Below, piece by piece: positions 34,525 to 45,007 of a DNA stretch of 64,000 bases. A program made the position numbers and the translations under genes. This DNA is from Mastigamoeba balamuthi (lineage: Eukaryota; Evosea; Mastigamoebida; Mastigamoebidae): positions 413,320 to 477,319 of the forward strand of contig CACRSC010000006.1 in NCBI GenBank assembly GCA_902651635.1, written 5' to 3'. Each line of letters begins with the position of its first letter. The stretch's first letter is position 1. The notes beneath the pieces were generated by a model. It saw only the letters and a program-made list of their open reading frames with translations. It searched no databases and was not told where the DNA came from.

Positions 34525-35122
34525 CCCTAGTACTGAGGGGGAAAACCCCAGCAACCCCTTCTCTATTCGAGCAACAGTTCATTTCAAAGCCTGTGAGCCA
34601 TTCTTCTGCGACATGAATACAGGGTCGTGCGGCTCTGGGGCAATACCTGAGGTCGTCTCAGGTACGTGGGCGATTTCCACATAAGCGTGCCGACCTCAGA
34701 ACCGAGCCGAAGCTGCCGTGAGGCAGCCCTCGCCGTAGCTGCGTAGTGCCAGCGTCTCATTCACCGGCGCATTGACCTCCTAAGGCTGACAGAGAAAAGG
34801 GACAATGTGACATTCGCATTCAGATGCTCGAATTGCAAAAATTGGCCTTTTTGCTGAGCCCAATTGGGAAAAAAAGGTCGTGCGTGCCAACAAAGCCCAT
34901 CGATCGAGTGACGCTGTGGCGAGCAGGATACCTGCCTCTGCGGGGCCATCATCTCAGAGTGCCAATGCTGTATGCTGATAGAGCACACGCATCCCGTCTC
35001 CAACAGCACCTGAAGAACTGCGAACGCATATATGCAACGTTCCACCTCATGCCCATTAATTGCCACTTGTTTGTCTTGTTCACAATGGCGGTATCGGCAT
35101 GTGGTCGGAGGGACACAGCAAC
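34525..35122. other. 3'-3' intergenic, no gene seen
   Basis: This interval separates the converging EAF-like and hybrid-cluster genes. The short open frames have no motif or splice partner. It should hold the two polyadenylation regions. Confidence 0.45.
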
Positions 35123-37166
35123 TCACTTCGCGCCCAGGATGGCAGCGATGTCCTTGTCGGGGTCGCCAACAACGTGCAGGGAGTACTTCTCGACAAGCGT
35201 GCTGAGAATGGCCGGGGTGAAGAACGCCGGGACGCGGGGCCCGACGTAGATGTTCTTGATGCCGAGGAACAGCAGCGTCAGGAGGATCGCCACGGCCTTC
35301 TGCTCGAACCAGCTGAGCACCAGCGACAGCGGCAGCGAGTTGACGTCGGTCCCCAGCGCCTTGGCGAGCGCGATGGCGACCTGGATGGCCGAGTACGCGT
35401 CGTTGCACTGGCCCATGTCCAGCAGGCGCGGCAGCCCCGTGGAGCCCAGCGTGCCGTAGTCGCGGCCGTTGATCTTGAACTTGCCGCACGCCAGCGTCAG
35501 GATCAGCGTGTCAGTGGGCAGCCTCTCGGCGACCTCGGTGTAGTAGTTGCGCTCCTTCTCGAAGCCGTCGCAGCCCCCGATCAGGACGATCCTGCGCAGC
35601 TCGCCGGCCTTGACGGCGCCCAGCACGGTCCCGGCGGCCCCGAGCACCGTGTTGCGGGCGAACCCGACGGTCAGCTTCGTGGGGCACGGCTTGCCCTCGG
35701 TGAACCCGGGGCACTCCCGGGCACACTTGATGATGTTGGAGTAGTCCTTCGACACCGTCCTCGTCACACTCACGCCGCCGACGGGCTCGAGCGAGTACAC
35801 GCGGTCCACGTAGGTCGGGGGGGCAGGGACTGCATTGCCACCAGGATCGTCAGCTCAGAGCAAGAGTAATTATCCGAGACGCACTGTAGCAGTTGGTGGT
35901 CATCAGGATGGGGCCCGGGAAGGCGGCGAACTCCTTCTTCTGGTTCTGCCACGCGGTGCCGTAGTGGCCGGCGAGCAGGGGCGCGAACTTCTTGAGCCCC
36001 GGGTACCCGTGGGCGGGCAGCATCTCGCCGTGCGTGTACACGCTGATGCCGCCGCCGTTGGCCTGGATCTGCTCGAGGAGCCTCTCGAGGGCCAGCAGGT
36101 CGTGCCCCGACACCAGGATCGCCTTGCCGGGCGCCGGGGTGTTGGCCTCCTTGTGCCACGCGATCGTCGTCGGCTCCGGGTGGCCGAAGTGGCCCGTGTG
36201 GGCCGCGTCGAGCAGCTCCATGGCCTTGAGGTTGGCCTCGCCGCACTCGAGGGCCAGCGCCAGCAGCGTGCCGATCTGGGGGTCCTTGTCCTCGTGCAGC
36301 GTCGCGTAGGCCTTGTAGAAGTACTTGCAGACCTCAGCACCGTCCTGCCCCAGCTCCATCGCGTGGAAGAGGTACGCGGCCACGCCCTTGATGCCGTAGA
36401 CCGTGAGCTCCTGCAGGCACACGCGGTCTGCACGACGCCACCCGCCGGCTGTGAGTCACAGTCCCCGCCGCCCGACAACGACTGGGAAATGCGTACCCTT
36501 TCCGAGAGAAGCGAAGCGCTTGGGGATGCGGTACTCCTTCGCCTGCTCGACGAGCTCGGCGATGGTCTTCGGCGGATTCCACGAGGCGACCGCTGCGCAG
36601 AGATCGTCAATTTTCCCAAAAACGAGCCGTTGAGCAAATTCCTCCCCTGTGCGGGCGGCGGCGGCTGCGCACCAGGGAGGTTCTTCTGCTCGCCGGCGAG
36701 CGCCCTGAGCTGGTCGCGGTAGTGGGCAGCATGGTTGATGAACCCCACGAAGTCGTCCGGCTGGAAGTTGACGTTGGTGAGCGTCGCGAACGTCGCCTGC
36801 GCGTTTGGTCCGTATCCCCGCCGTGTGCGTTTTTTTTGTTCTCGTGAGTGAAAAAGCGCAAAAACGAACACGCGGCGTTGGGCGGAGGCCATTACCATCG
36901 ACGTGAACATGTCGATCTCCTTGGGGATCGTCTTGCCCGCTGCCAGGGCGCGGTGGGCGAAGACCGCCATCGACTGGAGGCCGTAGATGAGGTGGTCCTG
37001 CAGCGCGGCGACCTCGGGGTCCCTGGAGGGCGGGCGGGTCAGCAGGAAGGCCAGGCCAGGCTGGGGGCGCCAGAGGGTCACTGGAGGTCGGTGCTCACTT
37101 GGTGCAAACTCCGCGGGTCGTGCACGCAATGCCCTTGACGGTCTGCTCGCACTGGAAGCAGAACAT
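35123..37166 (-). CDS. hcp: Hybrid cluster protein / hydroxylamine reductase
   Basis: Six exons (37166-37099, 37022-36896, 36796-36673, 36592-36497, 36427-35885, 35829-35123) give 554 aa, the usual HCP length. The N-terminal cysteines at 3, 6, 15 and 21 ligate the [4Fe-4S] or [4Fe-4S]-like proximal cluster. The hybrid Fe-S-O cluster region shows YTHGEMLPAHGYP, LMTTNCY, CARECPGF, IGGCDGFE, ACGKFKING and LDMGQCNDAYSA, all signature segments. HCP reduces nitric oxide and hydroxylamine, protecting anaerobes from nitrosative stress. In eukaryotes it is found mainly in anaerobic protists. No clear targeting peptide precedes the MFCFQCEQ start, so a cytosolic location is likely. Five introns with local splice signals show that a bacterial-derived gene is long settled here. 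Confidence 0.96.
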
Positions 37167-37800
37167 GGGAGCTGGGTGGGAGGGCAGAGAAGGTGAGGCC
37201 TGGGCAAGAAAGAGGAGGGCAGCCCGCATGGAGAGGGGGGGAGGGCTCGCACAGTCCTCGATGTCAGTCATTTCCTCGGTGGTTGCGGTGGCTTGTCGCT
37301 CAGGTGGGCTTTTTTGTATTGTGGTTGGTGTGACGTGGGAGATGCCCAGTTTTGTGCACCACGGTGTACTTGATGGAACGATGGAAAACAGAAGGGATTC
37401 TGTAGAAATCCGTGACGTTGCTTGTTTTCCGCACCCACAGAAAATCCGTCTTCGAAGACCACGACCCGGATACCCCAACAGAAATCCGAGAGGGCAATTA
37501 AAGAGAAGCGCAGGTGCAGCAGATGTGCACCCCTCTCCTCCTGGTCTCTCCGAGGGCGCTGCTTGAACTCTGGTAATCTCAGCATTTGCTAAAAATACCC
37601 AAGCTGACCAAAACCGAAATGTAAGCTCGTCGAGCGCCACGTCTCGGTGTATTAATACCCCCGCGAGCACAGAAGATGTAAGGAACCCAGATTTTTGTCT
37701 TCCGTGAGATCCGCCCCAAAATCTCCGCAAGATCTCTCCCCTCGCTCTTTGAAAAAGGCACAACACATCACGGCATCGGCGGCCGGGCTCCCGCGCCCCC
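37167..37800. promoter_or_regulatory. Divergent intergenic region, HCP / TKL kinase
   Basis: About 630 bases between the two start codons. A GTATTAATAC palindrome lies near 37650, and AAAATCTCC/AAGATCTC stretches lie at about 37716-37737, upstream of the kinase ATG. No gene is supported. Confidence 0.4.
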
Positions 37801-40800
37801 ATGTCCTACCCCCCGCCCTTCGCCTTCGCCCCCCCGGCCGCCCCGGGCGCCCACGACTGCGCCGCGCCCCTCCACGCGCCCCCCCTCTTCGTCGTCCCCG
37901 CGGCCGCCGTCGCTGCCGCCGCCGCCGCCGCTGCCGCCAAGGTCTCCGCCGTCCGCGCGGGGCCCCTCTGGCACCCGCACACCTTCCCGGCGCCCGCGCC
38001 GCCCCCCGCGCCCCCCGCGCCGCCACCCCCGCCGCCCGTCGTGCCTCCCGCGCCGCCGCAGCCCCTGAGATACGTGTCGCCGCCGCCGCCGCCCCCGCCG
38101 CCCCCGCCGCCCGTGTTCGTCCCGCCCCCGATCGTCGCTGCCGCCGCCGCCGCAGCGCTCGCCCAGGAGCAGCTCCGCACCGCACAGCAGCAGCAGCGGC
38201 AGTGGCCGCAGGGACAGCAGCAGCAGCAGCAGCGGGAGGAGGCGGCGGGGGCGATGCCGGTGTTTGTGGGGCCGCCGGTGGGGTTTGTGCTGCCGCACAG
38301 GGCGGCGCTGGGGCCGTCGTCGTCGCTGGCGACGTCGGTGGCGGCGTCGGCGTCGGCGTCGGCGCAGCACAAGAAGGCCAAGAGGCCGTCGATCCTCGCG
38401 TCGGTGCTGTTCGCGCGGGCCGCCGCGGTGGCTGCGGCCGCGGCGGCGGGAGAGCCGCGCGAGGACGCCGTCGCGGTCGCCGCGCACCCCGCGAGGCTCA
38501 GGGCCGCGATACGATTGCGCTGCGGGCGCTCGCGCGTCTCGTACGTGCCGTCGGACGCCGGGTGCGGCGTCAGGCCGCTGCGCGTGGCCCCGCAGGCGCA
38601 GAACCTCCCGTTCTCGGTGTTCACCCCCTTCGAGGAGGTCGCTGCCAAGTACGGTGCGTGCAGCTGCTCTTCCAGCCGTCAATTCAATTGATTGCCTGGG
38701 CCGAGCAATCGGGGAGAGACAACTCACGCGAGATACCGGGCTTCTGTTCGCATGCAGAGCTGGGCCAGCTCAGCTGGGATAAAGACCCGCCGCTGCTGGG
38801 GACGGGGGTGTCCGCAGTTGTGTGGAGGACGACCCTGAAAGGCAGGGAGGTGGCTGCCAAGGCGTTCAAGCCCGGAAGTCCCAACAAGTACTACGAGAAC
38901 GAGTGCAGGATCATGTCGGTTCTCGGGTCGCACAGGAACGTCGTCGGCCTCATCGGCATCAGCGTGCCGCGCAGGATCATCGTGATGGAGTTCTGCCACT
39001 ACGGCAGCCTCTTCGACATGCTCCACGGCGAGTCCGAGCACGGCACTCGCCGCAGCACCCAGCGAAAGACAGTATGTCACCGTCCCCCACACGGGTTGAC
39101 ATGCACTTTACTGGGTTTCGGTCAAGTTTGGGTCGGTTTATTCGCTACTCGAGGAGTTTTTCTCCTTTGTGTTGTCGTGGTGATCAGTTTCGCTGACACC
39201 TTGGCAGCAATCGGAGCAGTGCGAGCTGGTCACGGCGAANGCGCTGGGGCCGTCGTCGTCGCTGGCGACGTCGGTGGCGGCGACGGCGTCGGCGTCGGCG
39301 CAGCACAAGAAGGCCAAGAGGCCGTCGATCCTCGCGTCGGTGCTGTTCGCGCGGGCCGCCGCGGTGGCTGCGGCCGCGGCGGCGGGAGAGCCGCGCGAGG
39401 ACGCCGTCGCGGTCGCCGCGCACCCCGCGAGGCTCAGGGCCGCGATACGATTGCGCTGCGGGCGCTCGCGCGTCTCGTACGTGCCGTCGGACGCCGGGTG
39501 CGGCGTCAGGCCGCTGCGCGTGGCCCCGCAGGCGCAGAACCTCCCGTTCTCGGTGTTCACCCCCTTCGAGGAGGTCGCTGCCAAGTACGGTGCGTGCAGC
39601 TGCTCTTCCAGCCGTCAATTCAATTGATTGCCTGGGCCGAGCAATCGGGGAGAGACAACTCACGCGAGATACCGGGCTTCTGTTCGCATGCAGAGCTGGG
39701 CCAGCTCAGCTGGGATAAAGACCCGCCGCTGCTGGGGACAGGGGTGTCCGCAGTTGTGTGGAGGACGACCCTGAAAGGCAGGGAGGTGGCTGCCAAGGCG
39801 TTCAAGCCCGGAAGTCCCAACAAGTACTACGAGAACGAGTGCAGGATCATGTCGGTTCTCGGGTCGCACAGGAACGTCGTCGGCCTCATCGGCATCAGCG
39901 TGCCGCGCAGGATCATCGTGATGGAGTTCTGCCACTACGGCAGCCTCTTCGACATGCTCCACGGCGAGTCCGAGCACGGCACTCGCCGCAGCACCCAGCG
40001 AAAGACAGTATGTCACCGTCCCCCACACGGGTTGACATGCACTTTACTGGGTTTCGGTCAAGTTTGGGTCGGTTTATTCGCTACTCGAGGAGTTTTTCTC
40101 CTTTGTGTTGTCGTGGTGATCAGTTTCGCTGACACCTTGGCAGCAATCGGAGCAGTGCGAGCTGGTCACGGCGAACCGAGCAAAGATCTCGGCAGGAATA
40201 GCACGAGGGATGGCGCACCTGCACAGATGCAGGTTTACGCACCTCGACCTGACGTCGCGCAACGTGCTCGTGGGCTCGGACATGGAGCCCAAGGTGTGCG
40301 ACTTCGGCCTCAGCGTCCGCCTCAATGAGGACGGTACCACTGTTCGACAGCTTGGCCACGGACCGTCGCTCTGGAAGGCGCCAGAGCTGCGCAGTCGCCG
40401 GTCGTCGTGCACGCCCACGCCAGGCTCCCACACGCCGATATCGATGGCAGACGACAGCAGCGAGGCGTCATCGTGCCCCGGATCCCCCGGACAGTCTATT
40501 CCTCACGGCCAAGTGGTAAGAGTCTCACTTGCCAGCGCAGGAATGCCATTCAGCTAACTGATTCGCGCCTCACGGGGGTTGCAGACAACACCTCAGCAGC
40601 GCCAACCGACGGTGTACGCACCGAAGGTAGACGTATTCTCGTACGCGATCATCCTGTGGGAGATCTTCCACGCTGGGCAGTTCCCGTGGCCCGGAGAGCT
40701 GCACCCCGAGGTGCGACTGCAACGAGGAGAGCGACCGCCAATCGCGCTCGAATGCCCTGCGTCGTGGTGTATGCTCATCGCCGCGTGCTGGCAACATAAT

Positions 40801-40872
40801 CCGGAGCTGCGCCCGCAGTCGTGGGAAGTTGTCACGTGGATGGAGGAGAACGCCGTTGCCCTCGGCCTCTAA
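37801..40872 (+). CDS. Tyrosine-kinase-like (TKL) protein kinase, non-RD, with false exon duplication
   Basis: With the gap-flanking repeat collapsed, the exons are 37801-38653, 38758-39071, 40144-40515 and 40585-40872, giving 608 aa. The first ~285 residues are Ala/Pro/Gln-rich. The kinase domain shows LLGTGVSAVVWRTTLKG, lysine in EVAAKAF, the alphaC glutamate in ENECRI, catalytic loop THLDLTSRNVL, VCDFGLS, SLWKAPEL and a TKL-type C-lobe (DVFSYAIILWEI, CWQHNPELRPQSW). The usual HRD arginine is leucine (HLD), so this is a non-RD kinase; Asp and Lys are kept, so catalysis is possible. A ~65-residue Ser-rich insert follows APE. A single N at 39240 separates two 935-base near-identical copies carrying exons 1-3 pieces. 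As assembled, the frame would read through a spurious duplication. Confidence 0.87.
38305..39239. repeat. Gap-flanking direct repeat, copy 1 (TKL kinase)
   Basis: This 935-base block is repeated at 39241-40175 with only a few substitutions (for example near 39283 and 39740). A single N lies between the copies. The copy ends mid-exon (at the residues VTA) and the next copy continues the exon, which is what unmerged overlapping contig ends would look like. Confidence 0.9.
39240..39240. other. Assembly gap (1 N)
   Basis: A single undetermined base lies exactly at the junction of the two 935-base copies. Confidence 0.95.
39241..40175. repeat. Gap-flanking direct repeat, copy 2 (TKL kinase)
   Basis: The second copy of 38305-39239 at offset 936. 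It runs on into the rest of exon 3 without a break, so it is the copy to use for the 3' half of the gene. Confidence 0.9.
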
Positions 40873-41232
40873 TTTTTCTTTCGCACTCTATTTCACCCCG
40901 CCACTAGTCTCAGTCACCCGTCCTCCTCCCTTCACCCTCTCTCTCTCTTCACCCGCACCCCCTTCGCGTCTTCAACTCACTGCGCCTTCGCCTCCCGCTT
41001 AAGCGCCTTCGGGACATGGTAAAACAATGTGCTTTAAGATCCTGGTAAAATCGCCTTGATCAAATTCCCTTGGATTCTGGATGAACAAACGCTTCGATTT
41101 TGAGAAAGAGTGAAATTGTTCTGCGTTCAATAACATTGAAAGTACCCTGACTGAAAAGATCGGGAATTGGTTTTATCAATTTGGCTGTGTCGGAATTCAG
41201 TTCTGTTGCAGCATTCATCCTAGGGGGCGGGA
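40873..41232. other. 3'-3' intergenic, no gene seen
   Basis: A CT-rich then AT-richer spacer between the converging TKL kinase and acetyltransferase genes. I see nothing beyond probable polyadenylation regions. Confidence 0.45.
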
Positions 41233-41820
41233 TCAGACTTGCTTGATGACCTTGCACGGGTTCCCTGCGGCCACCACCCTTGCGGGGATGTCCTTGGTGA
41301 CGACGCTGCCCGCGCCGATGGTTGTGCCGTCCCCGATAGTGACCCCCGGACAGATGACAGTCCTCCCGCCGATCCACACGTTCGTGCCGATCCGCACGGG
41401 CTTGCCGAACCCCAGGCAGCTCGCGCGCAGCGCGGGGTCGAAGGGGTGCGCCGCCGTGTAGATGTGCACGCCGGGGCCCAGCAGAGTGCCCGAGCCGATC
41501 TCGACCTCGCAGACGTCGAGCACGACGCAGTCGAAGTTCAGGTGCACGTCGTCGCCGAAGCGTATGTGGCGACCGTAGTCGCAACGGAAAGGCGAGTCGA
41601 GCCGCACGTTGCTACCCACGGCGCCGCAGAGGTCGCGGAGGATGGCGGCGCGCGCGGGGGACGTGCAGGGCAGAGAGGTGTCGGTCGTGTTGAGCAGGTC
41701 GACGAGGTGCCTGCAGCGCAGCCGCTCCTGCACGAGCTCCTCGTCGAACGCGTTGTAGAGCTCGCCGCCGAGCATCTTCTCCTTCTCCGACTTGCCGCGG
41801 GGTGCCTCGGCGCTGTCCAT
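41233..41820 (-). CDS. Maltose/galactoside O-acetyltransferase (left-handed beta-helix)
   Basis: One exon, 195 aa. It transfers acetyl from acetyl-CoA to sugar hydroxyls, the reaction of bacterial Maa/LacA. The N-terminal segment KMLGGELYNAFDEELVQERL is the family's maltose-acetyltransferase cap. Hexapeptide-repeat turns follow (YGRHIRFGDDVHLNFDC, VWIGGRTVICPGVTIGDGTT, IGAGSVVTKDIPARVVAAGN) with the catalytic His in YTAAHPFDP. It ends with CKVIKQV as bacterial members do. Length equals the bacterial enzymes. The lack of introns and close bacterial likeness suggest horizontal acquisition, though codon use matches the host. On the minus strand, AGATATT at 41938-41932 and a second GATATT at 41911-41906 lie 85-120 bases upstream. 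Confidence 0.94.
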   Translation of the reverse strand: MDSAEAPRGKSEKEKMLGGELYNAFDEELVQERLRCRHLVDLLNTTDTSLPCTSPARAAILRDLCGAVGSNVRLDSPFRCDYGRHIRFGDDVHLNFDCVVLDVCEVEIGSGTLLGPGVHIYTAAHPFDPALRASCLGFGKPVRIGTNVWIGGRTVICPGVTIGDGTTIGAGSVVTKDIPARVVAAGNPCKVIKQV

Positions 41821-42149
41821 GCTGCGCTGCTCGTCGAGAGACGGCGAGTGGTGCGTTTGCTACTCGACTGTGACAAGTCTGTTGGGATTTCTCTCAGTAA
41901 CGGAAAATATCGGGGGTGCCGTTACGCTCCCAGATATTCCAACTCCTAACGGGTACTTACCTACCCGCCTTTTCTGTCCTGCTATCCCAGCCTGCCCTCC
42001 TCCTCCGCCAGAGCCGCCAGCGCCCCGCTGTCCCTCCCGGCCCGGCCATTCCCGATTCTTCGCAGCCCCGGTCGCAAAATTGCCCCGCTAGATATTGCGC
42101 CACCCAATTTTTTCCAGATTCTAAAACCCGACGACCCGACGAGCGCCCC
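41821..42149. promoter_or_regulatory. Bidirectional promoter with three AGATATT-like elements
   Basis: This 329-base head-to-head interval carries GATATT (minus) at 41906-41911, AGATATT-type sequence at 41932-41938 and AGATATT (plus) at 42090-42096, the last 54 bases before the downstream ATG. Confidence 0.55.
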
Positions 42150-43413
42150 ATGTCCAACGCCAACGATCACGCCGACGACACCCGAGCGTCCCCGGCACCC
42201 GCCGCGGCCCCCGCGCCGGCCTCGTCGCCGCCCCCGGCCTCCTCGGCCTCGGCGACGCCCTCGAGCTCGCGCCTCGAGCGCGTGGCCCGCGACCTCGAGC
42301 GCGTCGAGAGCGAGCAGCGGGCCATCGACTCGTCGCGCGACCTCAACGACTTCGAGCGCCGCCTGCGCGAGCGCCTCGAGTCGGTCGTCCGCGCGCGCGA
42401 GGCGCGGTCGCGGCGCCGCGAGTGGCTGTCGCGCGAGGCCGCGCGGCTGCGCGAGCTGCGCGGGGCCATCGAGCGCGGCGACAGCGTCCCCGAGGACACG
42501 TCAGAGCAGCAGCAGCGGGCGCAGCAGCAGGACGACGAGAGCGAGTCGTCGGACGCGGCGATAGCGATGGCGGCGGAGATGCTGAGCGTCGACGAGGAGG
42601 GCAAGTGGGCGACGCCCGGGGGACCAGCGCACAGGCCCAAGCCGCAGACGGCGCTCAAGCACAGGGAGGCCGTCGCGGAGGCCGCGCTGTTCGCGGCGCC
42701 GCACGGGGCGGCCATCACGCGGCAGGACAGCAGCGGGGGGTCCGAGTTCAGCGCCCCGACGCAGCCCGACTCGCAGCACACGCAGGCCGAGCCGTGGCAG
42801 GAGGCCGGCAGCAGCAGCGCGGGCGGCAGCGCGCAGGCGTCGCTGTCGATGTCGCTGTCGCTGGCGTGCGAGGACGCGGCGGCCAAGCGCAGGCTGACGG
42901 GCGCCCTCGACGAGTCTCCCATCAAGCGCCAACGCAAACGCACGGGTCTCCGCCGCCTCTCGGCTCCCGTCCGACCCGGCGCGGCTGACGTGCCGTGCGC
43001 GCCGCAGTGGGGGAGGGCCTGAGCGCGCTGGAGGAGTTCAGGGCCCGCCGGGCGGCCAACGCGGCGCGATGCCAGACCGGCGGCAGGTTCTCGACGCCCT
43101 CGCCCATGCCCTCGCCGTTCGCCTTCGCCCCGCCGGCCCCGCCGCCGTCGCCCGCGACGTTTGAGCTCGACGACATGCAATCGCCGAGACTCCTGTCCGT
43201 TTCTCGGCCGCCGCCGTTTTCGCGTTGCCCTAATTAGCAGTCCCGGGTGCCCCCTTTTTTTGCGGTGGTTTCGCGGGGGGACGATGCGGTGCGAGCAGTG
43301 CGAGGCCGAGGAGCGCGAGGCAGGTCGCGGCGCTGAAGCTGGACCCCGCGACGATCGCGCAGCACGTCAGCGCCGCCGCCAAGTCCGCGGCGGCCAAGGA
43401 GGAGGACGCGTGA
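42150..43413 (+). CDS. Orphan acidic/Gln-rich protein with coiled coil
   Basis: Exons 42150-42945, 43008-43198 and 43324-43413 give 358 aa. After an Ala/Pro/Ser leader, residues about 42-105 form a strongly charged helix (RLERVARDLERVESEQRAI, RRLRERLESVVRAREARSRR). A Gln/Ser/Asp-rich middle follows, then a basic patch (SPIKRQRKRTG), a second helix (GEGLSALEEFRARRAANAA) and a C-terminal helix (VAALKLDPATIAQHVSAAAK). The basic patch could be a nuclear signal. No family is recognised. Splice phases close at every junction and the promoter carries the shared AGATATT element, so the gene is real even though the function is unknown. Confidence 0.72.
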
Positions 43414-43634
43414 CGGGACCACCACCACCACCACCACGACCACGGCCACCCCCCCCGCTCGCAAGGCTTGTGAACGGGCAGCCCAACAAGCAACACTGCA
43501 TTGTTATGACTTGTCTTGTTCTTCCCACACGGACCACAACCCACGCGAGGGCTGTTGATTGCTGAGGGTGTGGTCTGTCACGCACACACCGCCACGGTGC
43601 GGGTGGAGGGGGGGGATGAGGGTGGGATGTGTGC

Positions 43635-45007
43635 TCAGTGGATGGTGGTGACCATGTTGGCGATGCCGCACATGTTCTTGCCGCGGGCGACGCGGATGTA
43701 GCCCTTCTCGCCCCACGAGGCGCCCCACGAGTTGCGGACGATCCAGAAGTCCTTGCCCGACTCGGTGCCGTAGCCGACGATGGCCACGCCGTGGTCCATC
43801 TTGCTCTCGTCGCTCGAGCACGTCGAGTGGTCGTAGATGCCGCCAAAGTAGAACTGCCACGGGTCCGCGTAGACGCCGACGCTGACGGGCCCGCCCTTGT
43901 AGACCTCCTGCTTGATGGCCTCCTCGTCCCTGGCCAGCAGCGCGACGGCGCCCTTGTACGTGGCGGCGACCTTGCTCTCGCTGTACGCGCACTTGCCGTC
44001 CCTGCCCGTGTAGGGGTAGTCCTTGGAGCTCTCGATGCCCCACGTGATCGTGTAGTTGAGCGCCGTGATCGGCAGCCCGCCGTTGCAGCCGCTGTCGCAC
44101 GAGTCCTTGTCCGCGGGGTCCTGGCAGTCGTGGTCGCAGTCCACCAGCTGCTGCTCGCTCAGCTTCACCAGCGCGTGCTCCCGCGCCCAGATGTTCTCCA
44201 GCACCACGACCGTCGAGAACGCCTGCGTTGACGTGTCAGACCCACGTCAACAGCAGGAAAAACGGGAATAAAGGGAGTCGCACCCAGCACGACCCGCAGC
44301 TGCCCTGGTTCTGGACGGGGGCCACGCGGGCGGGGGTCTGCGCGCGCCAGTCGAAGCTGTCGGGCGCGTCGCCGCGGATGCCCTCTGCGTCGGTGTGGGG
44401 GTGTGCGCACCACGCACGTGATTACGTCAGTTATCATTACCAGAGACGGTTAGCGTGCGGGTGTTGGGTGTGGGCTCCCGAGAAATTTGGCCCAAAACGG
44501 CTCGACGCACCAGAGCGCAGCATGCCGCGCGGAGCCTGCATGGGCCTCAGGTACTGCGCAGGCGCGGGCGTGGCGAGAACGGTCAGCGGGGCGCTGGACG
44601 CGGCGGGAGAAGGGGCTGATGGGTGGGGAGAGCGAATGAATGCGGACGAGGTTGCGGAACTCCTCGACGGTCAGGTCGGCGTGGGGCGACGAGCCGAAGA
44701 GCGCGTGGCCCTGCTCGTTGAGCTCGTCGATCTTGGCGAGGTTCTGCTTCCACACGTAGAACCTGCGCAGCTCCTGCGTCGCCGTGTACACCTGCACGCG
44801 GGGTGAAGGGCAAGGGGAGGGGGTGAGCGACCCGTGCAGTGCTGCGGGGTGCTGCGTGCCTTGCCGTGCGCACGGGCCCAGTTGCGGAACGTGTCCAGAG
44901 GAGTCGCTGCAGATGGGGGGAGCACGGGGGTGAGGCCGCGGGTGACAGGGGGAGGGCGGACCGGTGGCCGCGACGGCGAGCAGGACAACCAGCAGTGCCA
45001 GCTTCAT
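43635..45007 (-). CDS. Papain-family cysteine protease (cathepsin L-like)
   Basis: Six exons (45007-44962, 44906-44860, 44791-44648, 44553-44511, 44384-44284, 44222-43635) give a 322-aa preproenzyme. The signal peptide is MKLALLVVLLAVAA. The I29 inhibitor propeptide follows (TFRNWARAHGKVYTATQELR, FYVWKQNLAKIDELN). The mature enzyme begins near DSFDWRAQ. The active-site Gln and Cys lie in VQNQGSCGSCW, split by an intron directly after Trp. GCNGGLP, the catalytic His in MDHGVAIVGYG and the Asn in VRNSWGASWGEKGYIRVARG are all intact. A lysosomal or phagosomal protease is expected. The propeptide intron starting at 44859 uses a GC donor (CAAG then GCACGC). Confidence 0.95.

Noticed and set aside
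38305-40175. A genuine internal duplication of the kinase domain
   Set aside because: The repeat boundary coincides exactly with an N in mid-exon, and only the collapsed version yields a single intact kinase.
37695-40328. 877-codon frame that spans the kinase and its repeat
   Set aside because: It reads through introns and the gap in a frame that encodes Arg/Ala/Pro runs, and owes its length to the duplicated segment.
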